Assembly (NCBI GenBank): GCA_002633005.1
Contig: NMRA01000137.1
Coordinates: forward strand, 558,001 to 622,000
DNA from: Phoronis australis
Lineage: Eukaryota; Phoronida; Phoronidae
DNA length: 64,000 nucleotides
Direction: 5' to 3'
Below, piece by piece: positions 46,049 to 58,680 of this stretch (within the stretch, counting starts at the first letter, position 1; each line of letters opens with the position of its first letter). The notes beneath the pieces were generated by a model. That model made no database searches and was not told the origin of the DNA. It was given only the letters and a program-made list of their open reading frames with translations. Both the position numbers and the translations under genes were made by a program.

Positions 46049-47739
46049 GTAAGTACTAATACCCCATTTGATAAAATGGTTTGTTGCACTAATCGTCTAA
46101 GAAGCTAACAGGCGATAAGTCAGAGTTTTTGTCACTACAGGCTCAGAGGCCTGTTTTCTGAACTACAACTAAAAGTTACTGCAATTTTTAGAGTTTCCCA
46201 AACTGAGCAGTGTAGGTGAATGGAAAGATGAGGATTTATAAGAACCAGGACAGTTTATTTCAACACACTTGTTCCCCTGTGCTCCACAGGTGTAACTTTA
46301 AGGGGCCCCGGGATGCTTTTGGGGTACTAAGGGAGGTAAACAAAATGTGCCACCAATTTCTGGTTATACATGTTGGTGCTTATGATCAAATATGTATTGA
46401 TACAATGGCTGATCTTAATAATTGTTGTGGCCTTTCATTATGTAAGTATGACTACTTGGTTAAGGTTTTGAATTGAAATTCATTTTTAATTTAAATTTTT
46501 TGTGATGATCATCTCTCTGACATGTGTTGTGGGGCAGTGTATGCTTATATCACATTTCAATAAAACATTTGCTGATGAAGTTAGTTTAAATCTCATCTCG
46601 TTGGTTATGTCTGTTACATTCCGCACTGCATATTTTGGTTGTGTAGTGAGTATCATTTTTAGACATGTAACATTGAGACGTGTGATGTATCGTTGCATGT
46701 ACTGTGTCTGTCGGAATTATCTGCGCTCTTGGGTAATACCCAGATATAATGATGCAAGGTGATTTCTGGTTTGAAATGTTGTTTTCAAGAATATATATTT
46801 CTCTTATGGAAAAACATAATTCATGAGTTTGGTTTGTGCTGATGCAACCTGCAGTTGCAGATTATAAAATATCTTAATGCCAGTTAAAGTCCCTTTCTAA
46901 GGTGATTTAAATTAAGTCAAAATTACAAGCTTAGAATTAAAGTCAAATTTCTGGATGTGAATTTTGCCACCGAAGCAGTAATGGAACTCCATGCAGTTGG
47001 GTAGTAGTATGGTTGTGTAAAATTGGCGATGTCTAACATGAGGTATTTAAGGTTCTGAAATGAAATCCAGACCGAGGTCTTTACTGATGACACAACCCTG
47101 TTTTTAAATGAAATTTAAGCTCATTTTCCACCCTCCAGTGTCTTCTGCTTGCCAACTCTCCTTCTCTTTCTAAATTTGTGGCTTTTCTAGTGGTTCCTTA
47201 TGGGACTCCAGCTTCTGTCTGCTGTTTGACATGACCTACATGCCTGTCAACCCTTATTACCCAGTCTTATCTCCCTTTTCTACATTATTGGTCTTTATCA
47301 ACCTTATGTCCCCTGTTGACTTGACTTCTCAACCTGAAACTGGGTGATAATAAGCTCTTAAGCATGGCTGTGCACAAAGCAAAATGTGAATCCAGATTCA
47401 AAATTTTGTAAAGTGAATGCACCACGACTAATCAATTCTTGGTTATTGATATCAAACCAATAATAGCTTCTTAATGTTATTCAGATTCCGCTTGTTTTTA
47501 TTGCTTTGATTTGTGACATTGATGTTAACATGAGGATGATATTAGTAATGATGCCGAGAATAATAATAATAAGTTACAGGCAGCATGACTGCCCTTGATA
47601 ATTTGTAACGTTGACTGCTGCTGCTGACGAGAATCACTATCCTTAAATTGGCCATTTTATCAACTTCTGTGTTTATCATTTCCTGCCGTCTGAGCATCTT
47701 TCACGAAAAGTACTGGTTGTAGTCTGAATTATTCACTTA

Positions 47740-47960
47740 CCTAGCACACAATTTGGCTGGCACACAGAACTCTATGTTGCCACAAAAATAAAAATTATGA
47801 AAATGTCAGTCTAGTAATAATATGGTTTGTACTACGTAGATGCCATGAAACGACTTTTGCTAAAATTTCCTCTGTTTGCAAAAGGTCTTGTAATCTTTTA
47901 AAAATGAAAAAATTATAATTTTGGCCATTTTTGTTGCGTTAGGTAAGTGGAGAATAACCG
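47740..47960 (+). repeat. Dispersed repeat R2, copy 3
   Basis: GTAGATGCCATGAAACGACT ... TTATAATTTTGGCCATTTTT parallels the second half of the 30200 copy. It is followed by a GGTAAGTGG donor-like site that belongs to the repeat. Confidence 0.5.
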
Positions 47961-48149
47961 TATAAGTGATTAAAAATAAGATTTGTCTATCATTATGCCT
48001 GTTGCACCTAACTGCACCAGGTTTCTTGGTAACCAGAAATTGGTTATCTAGGTCCACTTGAAATAGCTTTGTTGGGGGTATGGTCTGCAGTTGATTGTGA
48101 CTCTGTTCAGGGTGGATTTTCTCACCTGGTGCTGGACAAGTCATTAGTG

Positions 48150-50121
48150 TAGAAACAATCCAGTGCTTTCTTTTTGTAGAAGTTAAACTGAAAAATTCTG
48201 TAGGATTCGATCTGCTCAGAAGTTATGAAAACATCTGCTCGGATTCAGTGATGTCTGATTATATGAGATGTCAGAAAAAACTCTGTTTGGTTGGCTTAAA
48301 GACTTTGGTCAGTTTTGTATGTTTTCTTCTGCTTCTGGATTGCTTAGCCTAATAGGTGTTTACAATCCCTCTCTCTGTTGTTTGTGGTAGCTTGTGTGCT
48401 CTGATCCAGTGTTGACAATTGCCACTCAGACTGTGGGTTTCTGCTGGCTTAATGTAGTTGTCATGCTGCTTGAAGGTCCCAACTTTGGATAGCGCGACTG
48501 TCCAAATTAAATCTTGGTCCACGTTTGTATCGGCTAGTCTTTCTGTATCTTTACATAGTTTTGACATTTCTTGTTAAATTATAAAAAAGTATTTACACAT
48601 TTGTACTCATTTTTGTAGATAGCTGCATTAGTCTTGTATCTCTTGTATCTCGTATATGAACTCTAGTTCTTCAGACATTTCCCTGTGGTCCTGTTAAAGC
48701 CATTTTGTATGATGGAAACTGGACAGTTGGTTCTTGAGCTCAGTCACAAGTTGTATTGAGAGGCAAGACCTCTTAGTAATCCATCAACCTGGATCTGATA
48801 GGTGCAGTTTTTACCCCTGGCCTTGTTTATGTCTGGATTGGAGATGTGATGACATTTCATGTCAGCGTTTTGATAATCCAGAATTAAACAGGCGGGTGTT
48901 CTCTTCTGGTGCTGGTTCAAGGATTCTAAAAAAACATTGTCAAGAGGTAATGGTGGCCTGGCAAACTTGAGGGTGATTTGAAGTGTGCTGTTCCTTTTTA
49001 ATGGACCTTGAAATTCTGTCGGGGTTTGTGTAGCTGTTTTGGATTTTAAAAGTGATTTTGTTTTTCTCTTTTGGCCCTGGAGGCTGTTTTTGATTTGTTT
49101 CTGCCTTACAGGCTGATGTTAAATTCTTATAGTCTAGCCCTTAATGGCTTAACTCAGAGACAATTGGCTTTTTAGGTATTCCCTCTTGCTTGAAATTGTT
49201 AATTTTGCCTGCTCTTTAGGTGGAGTTAGCTCTACTAAAATTGATACCAGCTCCCACAAGGCAAAAAGTTTGCTAAACATTTCACTTTCTAGCCTGGGGG
49301 TTGGGGTTAACAGCCATTGGCAAAACAATGTTTTGTCAGGAGTCCAGACTACTGTCTTATCTTCTCTAACATCTGTGGTTATACACTTTGAACACAGGTT
49401 ATTAGTCACATGGCCAACAAACTAAAGGTTGTCACCAATTAAAAAACAGATGGGCTGCAATCATAGAATGCTTAATTTATGGATTATAGTTAGTCAAAGC
49501 TTGTATTCCTTTGATGGCTTAATTACGGTTAGTGTCGCATTTAATCCCTCGATGTTGATTCATCTGTTTTAAAATTTAAAAGGTTAGTTCCTGAATCCTT
49601 TGTTTTTTAACTCAAAGCTTGCTGTGGTTAATCATCTGTGAAACTTCTACACAGGTCACTTGGAGTTTTATTACTACCTACAATAAACATTATCTCTATG
49701 ACTACAATTAAAAGCTTGGTCATTCACCATGTTATCATTGGTAAACTGTGTCATAGCTTTGATCATGACAGTCGCACTTTACAGAGTTCTCATAGGTAAA
49801 CATTTGCAAAGTCTAGCCTATCGGCAGTTGTAAATTATGCCGACCTTTGAAGAAACGCATGAATGGTGCCTTGTTGCTGCTCCGTACCCTATCCTAGAGA
49901 CCCGTCCCTGAGTTCAAAAGACTCCAAAAGTGGTTTGCGGTCAGTTTTATGACCACACCGACTCAACTGAGTCAACTCGCCCATTTCTGAGGACTTGCAC
50001 GAGTTTTCTTGGCTGTGTTTTATCACAGTTGTGAAGTCTGTTGTTTATCTGAACTAGTAAGCCTTGGTGTTCATAGTCTCAAGTCCACTTGCTCTTGAAC
50101 TTTTCCCTTTTTTGTCTGCAG
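48150..50121. other. No gene recognised
   Basis: T- and G-rich on the plus strand and intron-like. Open frames are short and match nothing known. Confidence 0.4.
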
Positions 50122-50266
50122 TCATAAACTTAATAAAATGAAGTTGCTTCACATTGATGTGAGGCTGCTGAGGTGTTTTTCAAGTGAAGCACCACTGAGC
50201 AGGAGATATGTTACTGTGTTATTGCCCTGCGGAATGCATTTGACAGTATTCGTCAAAAATGGTTGA
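50122..50266 (+). CDS. Possible terminal exon, unknown
   Basis: A strong acceptor (TTTTCCCTTTTTTGTCTGCAG) is followed, after one base, by 47 open codons to TGA at 50264. The peptide starts HKLNKMKLLHIDVRLLRC and ends HLTVFVKNG. It is longer than the other acceptor-linked frames in this half. No donor inside and no family recognised. Confidence 0.2.
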
Positions 50267-50305
50267 TGATTTCTGAGCCAGTGTCACATTTAAGCTTCCT
50301 CGTTT

Positions 50306-50731
50306 CTAATGCCTTGCTAATCCCTTGGTTGTGATGTGCATTCCGCATCTTGTAAAGCCATACTCAAAGCTATCTGATTGTGTCTTTATACATATTAAAA
50401 AATTAAAATGTGCATCGATTTTCTTTTGCGGGTTTTCACTCGTCCGAATATACTCCATTGATTGCATACTCATGTACATGTTCCCCAGTGAACTTGATTT
50501 CTGAAAGTCCGAGTTTAAAGATTTGATGCGATTTAAGCTCTTGTAAAAGCGTAAGTCATGTCTTGACATGGGTTCTGTGCTATAATGGAGAAATTGGACT
50601 GCAGGGGTCTTCTTCATTAAAAGTGACCAAATTTCAGAGAGAAATTTGGCTAATTCTCCCATTTCACAATTACCAAATGAAGGTTTAGTCATGAGTATTA
50701 ACACGTCACTGCCTGGAAATAACATGTACAC
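50306..50731 (-). CDS. 141-codon open frame, unknown
   Basis: This is the longest uninterrupted frame outside the retrotransposon and the gap. The first true ATG is at about 50725 (codon 3), giving about 139 residues starting MLFPGSDVLILMTKPSFGN and ending in TAG at 50306. Composition is protein-like and not repetitive. No domain recognised, no obvious promoter or polyadenylation signal, and it runs against the inferred transcription direction. A processed gene remnant or chance are the alternatives. Confidence 0.22.
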   Translation of the reverse strand: MYMLFPGSDVLILMTKPSFGNCEMGELAKFLSEIWSLLMKKTPAVQFLHYSTEPMSRHDLRFYKSLNRIKSLNSDFQKSSSLGNMYMSMQSMEYIRTSENPQKKIDAHFNFLICIKTQSDSFEYGFTRCGMHITTKGLARH

Positions 50732-51404
50732 ATTTTCTCAATAGGAATGTTCAGCATGACGTAATTTTGATTGTCATTATGACGTTTTAGACCCAGTGTG
50801 ACAGCATGTATATTCTTAATTCTGGGTCCAAATTGCGTCATTTGCTGCCATGACAGGTCATCACATCTGAATAAGTGGAAGTAGCAGTCATGGATATGTT
50901 CTTAGATACTTTGTCATGTTGCTAAAATGAGTTTTAGTTCTTTTTGGAAATATTTATATGGAGTGTAAGATAAAATGTCTAAGTCTTTATTTGCTTCCCC
51001 CCATCTCGTTAGGCTAGAGAAAAGCCACCTTGTGATGGGTTAATGGGTTTAGAGGCATACAATGAACTCATTTTCGTGCTTATTAAAAGCACACTAGGGT
51101 TGTTACCTCTGGGTCCAATGATTTATTATGAGTGATACCAGTTGTAACTTGCCTGGCTTAAAAGTGCTCCTGCTGTGTTGTATAGTTAGAATTACAAAGT
51201 TCTAGTCTATCACTATTTAATTGACATTTTGCTCTGCCTTTAGCATAGAATCGATATCAAACGTTCACTGAGAACCTTTGTTTTTTCTATTTTAAGTGAC
51301 ATGTGACACCTAAGTTTCTTTGGCTTTTTCGAAGCTTGTTAGAGCTGTCGCCCATTATCAAGTTAAAAGTACAGTGTTTTTGTTATCTTGGTAAAATCAC
51401 ACTA

Positions 51405-51612
51405 TTTTAGTATGCGTTATGTCTGGCTAGTGAAATAAATAATATTCCATGTTCAATTTTAGTATGCGTTATGTCTGGCTAGTGAAATAAATAATATTCC
51501 ATGTTCAATTTTAGTATGTGTTATGCCTGGCTAGTGAAATAAATAATATTCCATGTTCAATTTTAGTATGTGTTATGCCTGGCTAGTGAAATAAATAATA
51601 TTCCATGTTCAA
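51405..51612 (+). repeat. 52-bp tandem repeat, four units
   Basis: Units at 51405, 51457, 51509 and 51561, each starting TTTTAGTATG and ending CCATGTTCAA. Units 1 and 2 are identical (CGTTATGTCT) and units 3 and 4 are identical (TGTTATGCCT). This indicates recent, stepwise duplication. An acceptor-like TTTTTCCACAG follows directly at 51613-51623. Confidence 0.95.
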
Positions 51613-51623
51613 TTTTTCCACAG

Positions 51624-53430
51624 CTACCATCAAACAAAGTTTTGAAAAATTATTGGCGTTGGTGAGAAGCCCGTGAAAAATGAACAAAGGCAATTTTGGC
51701 GATTATTTTTGGCTAAATTGTTGAGATTTCACTGTACCGTTTTAGACTGTCTGAATCTGATGGTGTCTTATCTTTCAAACAGGTAAAATTACGCAACATT
51801 TTCGATAAATGTTTCCCTAATTATCAATTATCAAATCTACATTTGCCCAAGAGATAATCCAAACTGTTCTTGTTGACGTGGTGGGTTTAATAAGTTCACT
51901 GTCCTATGTGTGGTGCATGTTTTCGAGCTTGCAGTTTCAAGTTGTTGGATTTTGATCTTGTCAAGCATGCCTTGATTGAAATCCATGTTCTGTTTACGTG
52001 GTTGCAAAGGCTCATTCAGGTATACCCTGCATTGGAACTACTTGACACAGTACTTCAGATTACCTCCTTCACCTATTTTACATGACACAATTAACACAAA
52101 ATTCCTGATTAAAGTAGGCCATTGGTACTCCAACTTGCTTCTTCTGATTGCTGGCAGTATCTGATAGGGATTTATTATCTCCTAAATTGTGTTTTTGTTG
52201 AGACCATGTGCAGCTAAGTATACAGAAAAGATTTGTAGCCCAGAGCAATAAACACATTAGAATCCAGCTAACCCAATAGACTGTGTCAAGTGTTAGAATA
52301 TGGCAAAATAATAACTAGTTAAGGCTCCCTATTTATTTATTTAATCCACCGCTGTTCTTATAAAACACATGCCGTGTGTGTGTCTGAAGGGAGGCTTGTG
52401 TTTTTTTCATTAAGTCAAGTGTATTGCTCAGCAGGACCATTCCTGGCATCCTGTGTTTCTAAAACTGCAACATTTTTTTGTTCTGCTTAAATATGATTGT
52501 ATTTACTTCGAAATCTTTTTCATCATGGCTTAACTTTTTCCAGTGGTGAAAATTGCAGGAAGTAAAGATTTATTGAAATTGTTAAAATTTGGCTACTACC
52601 ATTCGTTTTCTCATTGACAGCAAAACCATATATGTGTTCAACAAGAAGATATCACGAAATGAAAACTGAAACAGCAGCCACAGTACCAGAGTCATTTTTG
52701 AATATGAAAGCTGACGGCCTGAATCCTGTGAACATGATTTCCCAGGTCTTTGTATACCATTGGAGTTTTTTGTAAACAGAGTCAAATGTTAAACCTGTTA
52801 TCAGTGGCCAATAATATCATGTTGGAAAGAGGAGTTAGTCTTCCACTTTCATTCATTAAAAATATCACTGCTCGCTAATCAGTATCACTGGTGTAAGGAA
52901 CCAACTCTGACGTTTTTATTAGGATTAACGTGACTCCATTAGCTGGGAAGCTCAAAAGCCTGGTACTGGTTTTTACTTTCTCTTCATTTCACGCTGTAAT
53001 ATCTTGAGCGCAACAGACTTTCTCCATAACTTCCAAATTAATATGATATTCATTAATTAACGACCTGGCCTTCAGTTAAGCCATTAGGCATGTCTTGTAT
53101 TTCTTGTGTTTAGTATTTTCATCAAAACACAAACTCTACGGAATGTAAACAAATTTCTTGCTTGATGCCGGCTTCTCTGTTGGAAGAACCTTTGCTTGGT
53201 GTGTAGTTGAAAAACATGTCAGTTCTCAAATAAATCATCTAAATGATCCAATTATGTAGGTTCTGCTCTTGTGTGGTGGTTCAGCAAATGACATTCGTTT
53301 CCTCATTATCGTTTCTATAAATATGGACAAAAAGGCTGAAATGATAAAGAAGTTGGGTTCTGCAAATGTTAATCATTCAAATTTTATTGACTGCTTAAGT
53401 TCATTACATAGTAAAAGTTAACAATGTCTG
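51624..53430. other. No gene recognised
   Basis: AT-rich with short frames only. A segment near 51690 (CAATTTTGGCGATTATTTTTG) resembles the R2 repeat core. Confidence 0.4.
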
Positions 53431-53684
53431 TCCAAAAAGCAAGGATATGTCCGGTTCCATCACAAAAGCAAGGATAGGACTGCTTCCATCAAAAAAGCAA
53501 GGATAGGACTGGTTCCATCAAAAAAGTTTTCTTGTTTGTAACCTGAGCTGCAGTTGATCCACTGTTAGAGGACCTGTTAGAGGACCATACTTCTCAGCCA
53601 TGTCTAAGATTTGATCTTCATAGCAGAATTCCTTTCAACAGTCTCTGCCCTGGCAGTCTCTGCCCTGGCAGTCTCTGCTCTGGT
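53431..53684 (+). repeat. Cluster of short tandem repeats (29, about 15 and 15 bp)
   Basis: Three copies of an AAAAAGCAAGGATAGGACTG unit with a GTTCCATCA end occur at 53431-53526, a GTTAGAGGACCT duplication at about 53570-53595, and three copies of CAGTCTCTGCCCTGG at 53640-53684. The three arrays lie within 260 bases. Confidence 0.75.
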
Positions 53685-54053
53685 CAGATTGTCATGGATG
53701 AGAAACAATAGTAAGGGATCACTAGATAACTGATATTTTTAATATTAAAAATTAAAAAGATTGCAGCTTTTCATTGTGCTGGCTGTATCTGTGCATAGTG
53801 TGTCCTTTACATTTTGTAATTGACCTTTTTAATTATAAATGAGGAACCTGTAGGAAAACTATTATTAATGACATGATCAATTTTTGTATTTGGTTGACAT
53901 TTCCATGAAATTGGCTATGCTGCTGACCTTAATAACAACTAAAAAACTTTACAGGGAGACGCAAATGTGAAAAATTGTTTCTTTATTTATGAGCTTATGA
54001 GTTCAGTTACTGTGCAGATTTGCTAATGTAGCGTTGAAGAGATATGAAAACGT

Positions 54054-54161
54054 CAAGTGGTTGGCAAAAACACAAAACAAATTCTGAGTGACAGAAATAA
54101 TGCACTTTACTCTTAAATCTCTGTCACTCAGAATTTGTTTTGTGTTTTTGCCAACCACTTG
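54054..54161. repeat. Perfect 41-bp inverted repeat with 26-base loop
   Basis: Arm 54054-54094 (CAAGTGGTTGGCAAAAACAC onward to GTGACAG) and arm 54121-54161 (CTGTCACTCAGAATTTGTTT onward to CCACTTG) are exact reverse complements over all 41 bases. The loop is 54095-54120. No target-site duplication is obvious at the outer edges. A transcript from either strand would fold into a long perfect stem. It could be a hairpin RNA source, a recent template-switch inversion, or a miniature fold-back element. Confidence 0.95.
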
Positions 54162-57105
54162 AAATTTTTCGTTCTAAATCTACTCAGTTAGCAATCCTAA
54201 GAGAGAAGGCATGGGTATTTCCGGTTGGTGAAATATACTGCCACAGATAAGCAGTTGGCAATGTGGATATCTTCCTCAGTTTTCTGGGCAGGCATTTACA
54301 TGTGAAGAAAATGCTGCAAAGCCGTACGTTTCACAAATGCACGTGATTTAACTCAGTTTTTGTATCGGTTCTTTGGCTTTGTTAACATGTGAAACTTAGA
54401 GTTCTGTAAATGTGTTCTTGATATAAATAATCTTTGATTTAGTGAAAGGGCAAGTGTAAGTTGTGTAACACTTATTCCAAAACTAGTGTGCTGTACTCAT
54501 AATGCTTCGTCAGTTGTCTTATACCTGTAACCGGTTCCTTTTTCACTTGTCAAAAGCATATCTGGAGTTAAATGCATCAGATATATGACTTACGGTACTT
54601 TTATCCACATTCTCACATGGAAGTTATCATGTACTGTGGATACATTGGGTTCTATGGACTTCTCCAGGGATAGTGAACATACTGAGATACCAACCGAAGA
54701 CGGAACCTACTGATGGAGAGCAGAAAAGTGTGTGCCGTGCAAACTTTCCAAGTAATTGTAGGCTAGTCTTCAACACATTATTGGATGATTATGAATTGTG
54801 AGCTGTTAAAAAGACAAGTTATTTTGGTATCTGGTTGCCCTCTCCAGTTGTTTCTAGGACCTGGGTTTGGCACCATCTCTGCTTCAGCTACTGGTCCAAC
54901 TGGTCATGGTTGTTCCTCATTAAGGCAGGAAACTTAATCACACTTCTGTGGTACCAATTAGTGAATTCTTTGCTGTAAAATGTGATCCTGTTTCAGTGCT
55001 CATTTGGTTGATGGGCACCTTCCAACATGGCGCCCTGTTCACCAGTCATCAGTCAATGTTTAAATGTCAGTCGACATCCTTTGTGGTATGTTGGTACTGG
55101 TGCTTTTTGAAGATATGTGCAATTATAAATGTTTGGAGATTATAATAAACCCCATAATCCAGTTGCATGGACCACATCAGATTTTTAATATGTTAAAACA
55201 TGTGGAAATAAAAAATGTCATGCTCTTTTGTGTTCAACATGATTGAATGATTTAGTCAGTTACACTGTAACATTGTCAGCCAAAGCGTACAGATAGTACA
55301 GAACTTAAAGAAGAGAAAATGTTTTTAATTTGATTTCATAAAGTTACTCCAGAAAGTTAGTTTAGTTTAAAGAATACTTCATTCAATTGTTATCAACCTC
55401 TGTATCATTGAATGATACACACAAGTAAATTTCATTATTTTCTTTTTCCACCTTATAGCATAATGTTAAAATTGCTATAAGAAGGAAAGGATCATATGTG
55501 CGATGTTCGTGGTTGCAAAGATGGTACTTGTAGCTCGTTCATTCATCTGGGCAACTTCGAAGGCTTGACAGTATCGGAACACAAATTTGCTAACGTCTAC
55601 AACTTTGAACTGTAGATGTGTGTTGCTCTTAACAACGAGGGTTCATCTCTGTCTTATCTCATCAAATCGCAGGTGTATTACACCTGCAGTTCCCCAAAAG
55701 GGTGCATTGACACCACGTTTGTTAACTAACAATTTGCAGGTTATGCTGACATGTTTCAGTGGCATCATTTAGTTGCGTAACCATTGAAATGTTACAAAAC
55801 TGGATACCTTGCTACTAATCTTCACGCGACTTCAAGGTGTAAAGATGTTATCTGTTACGTAGCCATCTGCTGGTCTCAAAGAATGTTTTGCAGATGGCAG
55901 TTGTGCTTAAAGTGGTACATCCTTGCCACTTTGCCTGCTTTCAAGTTTCTTCTAATTTAAGTAAATCAATTAACTTAGTTTGCATTTTTAGAAGCTTGCG
56001 GTGTTATTAAATTTGCTCAGAATTTTACTACATGGATTGATGACATCTGTACTTAGAATTTGAAGTACATTTTTCTTGGTATTTTTTTTTGTTTCTTGCT
56101 TTGTGTTCTGAATGGGTGAGTGTTGCAACAAACCTGACAGACATGAAGTTGTCTGTTCTCTCTGACTTGCAAAATTCACGGTTTTAAACTATATCTGGTG
56201 CTGTTTGGTGCTATTCCCCAATATTCAGACAGATGTGGTTATCTTAAACAAACAGTAAATTTTAAAATCAAATCTCAAAGTGCGCCGAAGCGAAATTTAC
56301 ACATTCCTCAGCAGTTGGATGACATCTCTTTGCATTTACTAGTACCAATAGTAATGGCGCTTTACGAGATTTTTTCGTTTCCAGGATGCACTCAAGAAGT
56401 TGAAGTCTAATCTCTGTTTAATATCGCATAATTCATGATAAATCATAGTTGGAGAGCTTAAGAACTTTCTCCGCCTGGCAATGCGGGCATGGTGACATTT
56501 GTTTTTGTGAAATTATGTTTTTCTAAAGTGGCAAAGTTGTTGATTCATTAGATTCTGCAAAGCATTGAAAAGACATGCATTGCCTGTCTTTTCAGTCACA
56601 GTTATCGAGCATTTATTTCAGGTTATGGTTACCGACATCAGTTTATTGAATATTGCCACAACTGTGGATATTACCACAGTAAATGTAGACCTATATATTT
56701 TTGAAAGTATGTAGAGTTTAGTTATGGACTAATCTATCATCGACTGGGTCACATGACCATGTTTTTTGAATGTGGCATAAAACTCGTGTTTTCTGTTATT
56801 TTTTATTTAAAGGTCTTGTTTTGTTCCTTTCACAGTTAAGAAGTGATCTCTGTGCTCAGGAAAATAAAATTCAGACCTGAATCAAATTTTCTCCTTCAAC
56901 TGAGAGCACAGGTTCAATACTGCGTGAAGTAAAACTTGTCTAAACAGAAAGATGTTCATAAAGAAACATGGGTTAATGGCGGTGCGAAAGACGATGAGAT
57001 TAGTTAGGCGCATAGGTTATTGTATTTTTTTTGCAAATACTGTGTTTAGTTTCTGTAAAACTTGAGATTTTTGTTATGATATTTTCAGTTGAAGGTACGT
57101 CGTTT
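54162..57105. other. No gene recognised
   Basis: Intron-like. Acceptor-linked short frames occur at 55459 (HNVKIAIRRKGSYVRC onward to TAG at 55528) and 56381 (DALKKLKSNLCLISHNS). They cannot be told apart from chance. Confidence 0.35.
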
Positions 57106-57195
57106 TTACTTACTTAGAGATATTCTGAAGTGACCACCTACCACAGAGTGTTACTTACTTTGAGATATTCTGAAGTGACCACCTACCACAGAGTA
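57106..57195 (+). repeat. 45-bp tandem duplication
   Basis: Two nearly identical units (57106-57150 and 57151-57195) starting TTACTTACTT and ending CCACAGAGTR, differing at two or three bases. Confidence 0.95.
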
Positions 57196-57922
57196 TTACA
57201 AATGTACCATTGTATTTAGAACAGATAAGAAATGTCTAGTAAAAGCTTCTTTATGGTAAAGATTCCCTCCCCCCACTCCCTGCGAGGAGGACACGGTGTG
57301 GTGGAAAAAACGGACTTTTTGGTTTAATACATAATCAGTCATTCATTTGAAAAATGTGTCCCACACATTTTCCCCATATCGTGCCTGCTTTAAAAAATAA
57401 ACAGTGGTCATTGATGGATTTTTTGATTGCAGACTTGGCCCTTTGGCATGGCTGTCTATGATGATTTGAAAACCATTACAGCCAGCGGAAGGTTGTGGCT
57501 GAATTTCAAAAAGCAAAAGGAAAATACATGTCAAATTGTGGAACATTCCAGAAACACTAAGTTTAATCTGTGTAATTATAACCCTGGCATCAAGACTTAA
57601 TGTGCTGAACCTTGTATCAAGTGTTGTTGCACAGATGTGATCTCATTAAACTGGATTTAGAAGTTGAGTTTTAAGCCATTGAAATTTGTAAAATTTGTAT
57701 AACACACTGGTTAGGCATCTTTCATGGTGGATTTCTTTTACAATTCAGTTGAACCACTCATTGATGATTCAATTACATGTATAGAAGGTTTTTTACTTTT
57801 GATCAGAAATTATTGTTGAAACTGCCATGTCTCCATATTCACAGGCTAAATTCATTGCTGAGAAAGCTCAGAATTTATATTGCGAATGTTAATTGATGAC
57901 ACCTGAACAATGAAAAATAAGT

Positions 57923-58110
57923 CAGGGCCCTCCCTGACCTGGGGGTAAAGGCACCTGTGCCTTCTGGCTGTGGCTGAGTTAGAAGTGGTTCTAACAGGCG
58001 GAATTTTAGAGGGAAATTTTCGTCCCTGATAAGAACTATGCGATTTTGAAATTTCTTTTGAGGGAAATGGAGCTGATATCCTTCCCCAAAATTGAGGGAT
58101 GGAGGGCCCT
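57923..58110. mobile_element. Short TIR-like element, repeat R4 copy 3
   Basis: CAGGGCCCTCCCTGACC at the left faces GGAGGGCCCTA at the right as a short inverted repeat. The right half, read through GATATCC and TTGAGGGAAATGGAGCTGAT, parallels the copies at 15860 and 24372. No coding capacity and no clear target-site duplication. Confidence 0.45.
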
Positions 58111-58429
58111 ATATGGACACTTAACAAACCATGGTAATGAGGAGGTAAAACTTTATTGGTAAAATTTTTGTTGAGATTTCTGACAATAATATTACACTAT
58201 TCCACCAAGCAGTCTATTTTTTAATTAAACTGTCACCAATATTCAGTGTTGTTCAGTTTCGCATTTTCAGTTAAAGTGATTTTTTCTGCTGTATGATGTC
58301 CCTCCAGTTCTTTGATGACGTGAAATGTTCACTAGAGTGCAGCACTAAAAGTATGGATGTCAATTTGTTAATGAAATAGTGTGTTTGTCCATTTCTTCCT
58401 TGCATAATATGACGACAGCATCTGCCGCC

Positions 58430-58680
58430 CTTCAGGGGCCTCCTTCCTTTCTTTGGGGAAACCATCTCAGGCCCTCCTCCCCTTCTTTGTGAAACTATCT
58501 CAGGGGCCGCCTCCCGTTTGTGAAGCCATCTCAGCGGCTCCCTCTCCTTTGTAAAACCATCTCAGCGGCTCCCTCCCCTTCTTTGTGAAGCCATTTCAGG
58601 GGCCCCCTTCCCTTTTTGAAACCATCTCAAGGACCCTTTCCTTTGTGAAACCATCTCAGGAGCCCTCTCCCTTTCATTGT
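58430..58680. repeat. Degenerate minisatellite, about 7 units of 32-40 bp
   Basis: Units follow the pattern TTTGTGAAACCATCTCAGGG then GCCTCCYYCCCTTC, with variable length and GGGGCC/GCGGCT variants. It is pyrimidine-rich on the plus strand. Confidence 0.8.

Noticed and set aside
46216-46476. 86-codon plus frame followed by a gtaagt
   Set aside because: Starts at GTG right after a stop, with only a weak acceptor, and no family recognised.
57845-57892. AKFIAEKAQNLYCEC* after a good acceptor
   Set aside because: Several similar acceptor-linked short frames exist in this T-rich region (51624, 55459, 56381); none can be preferred without transcripts.
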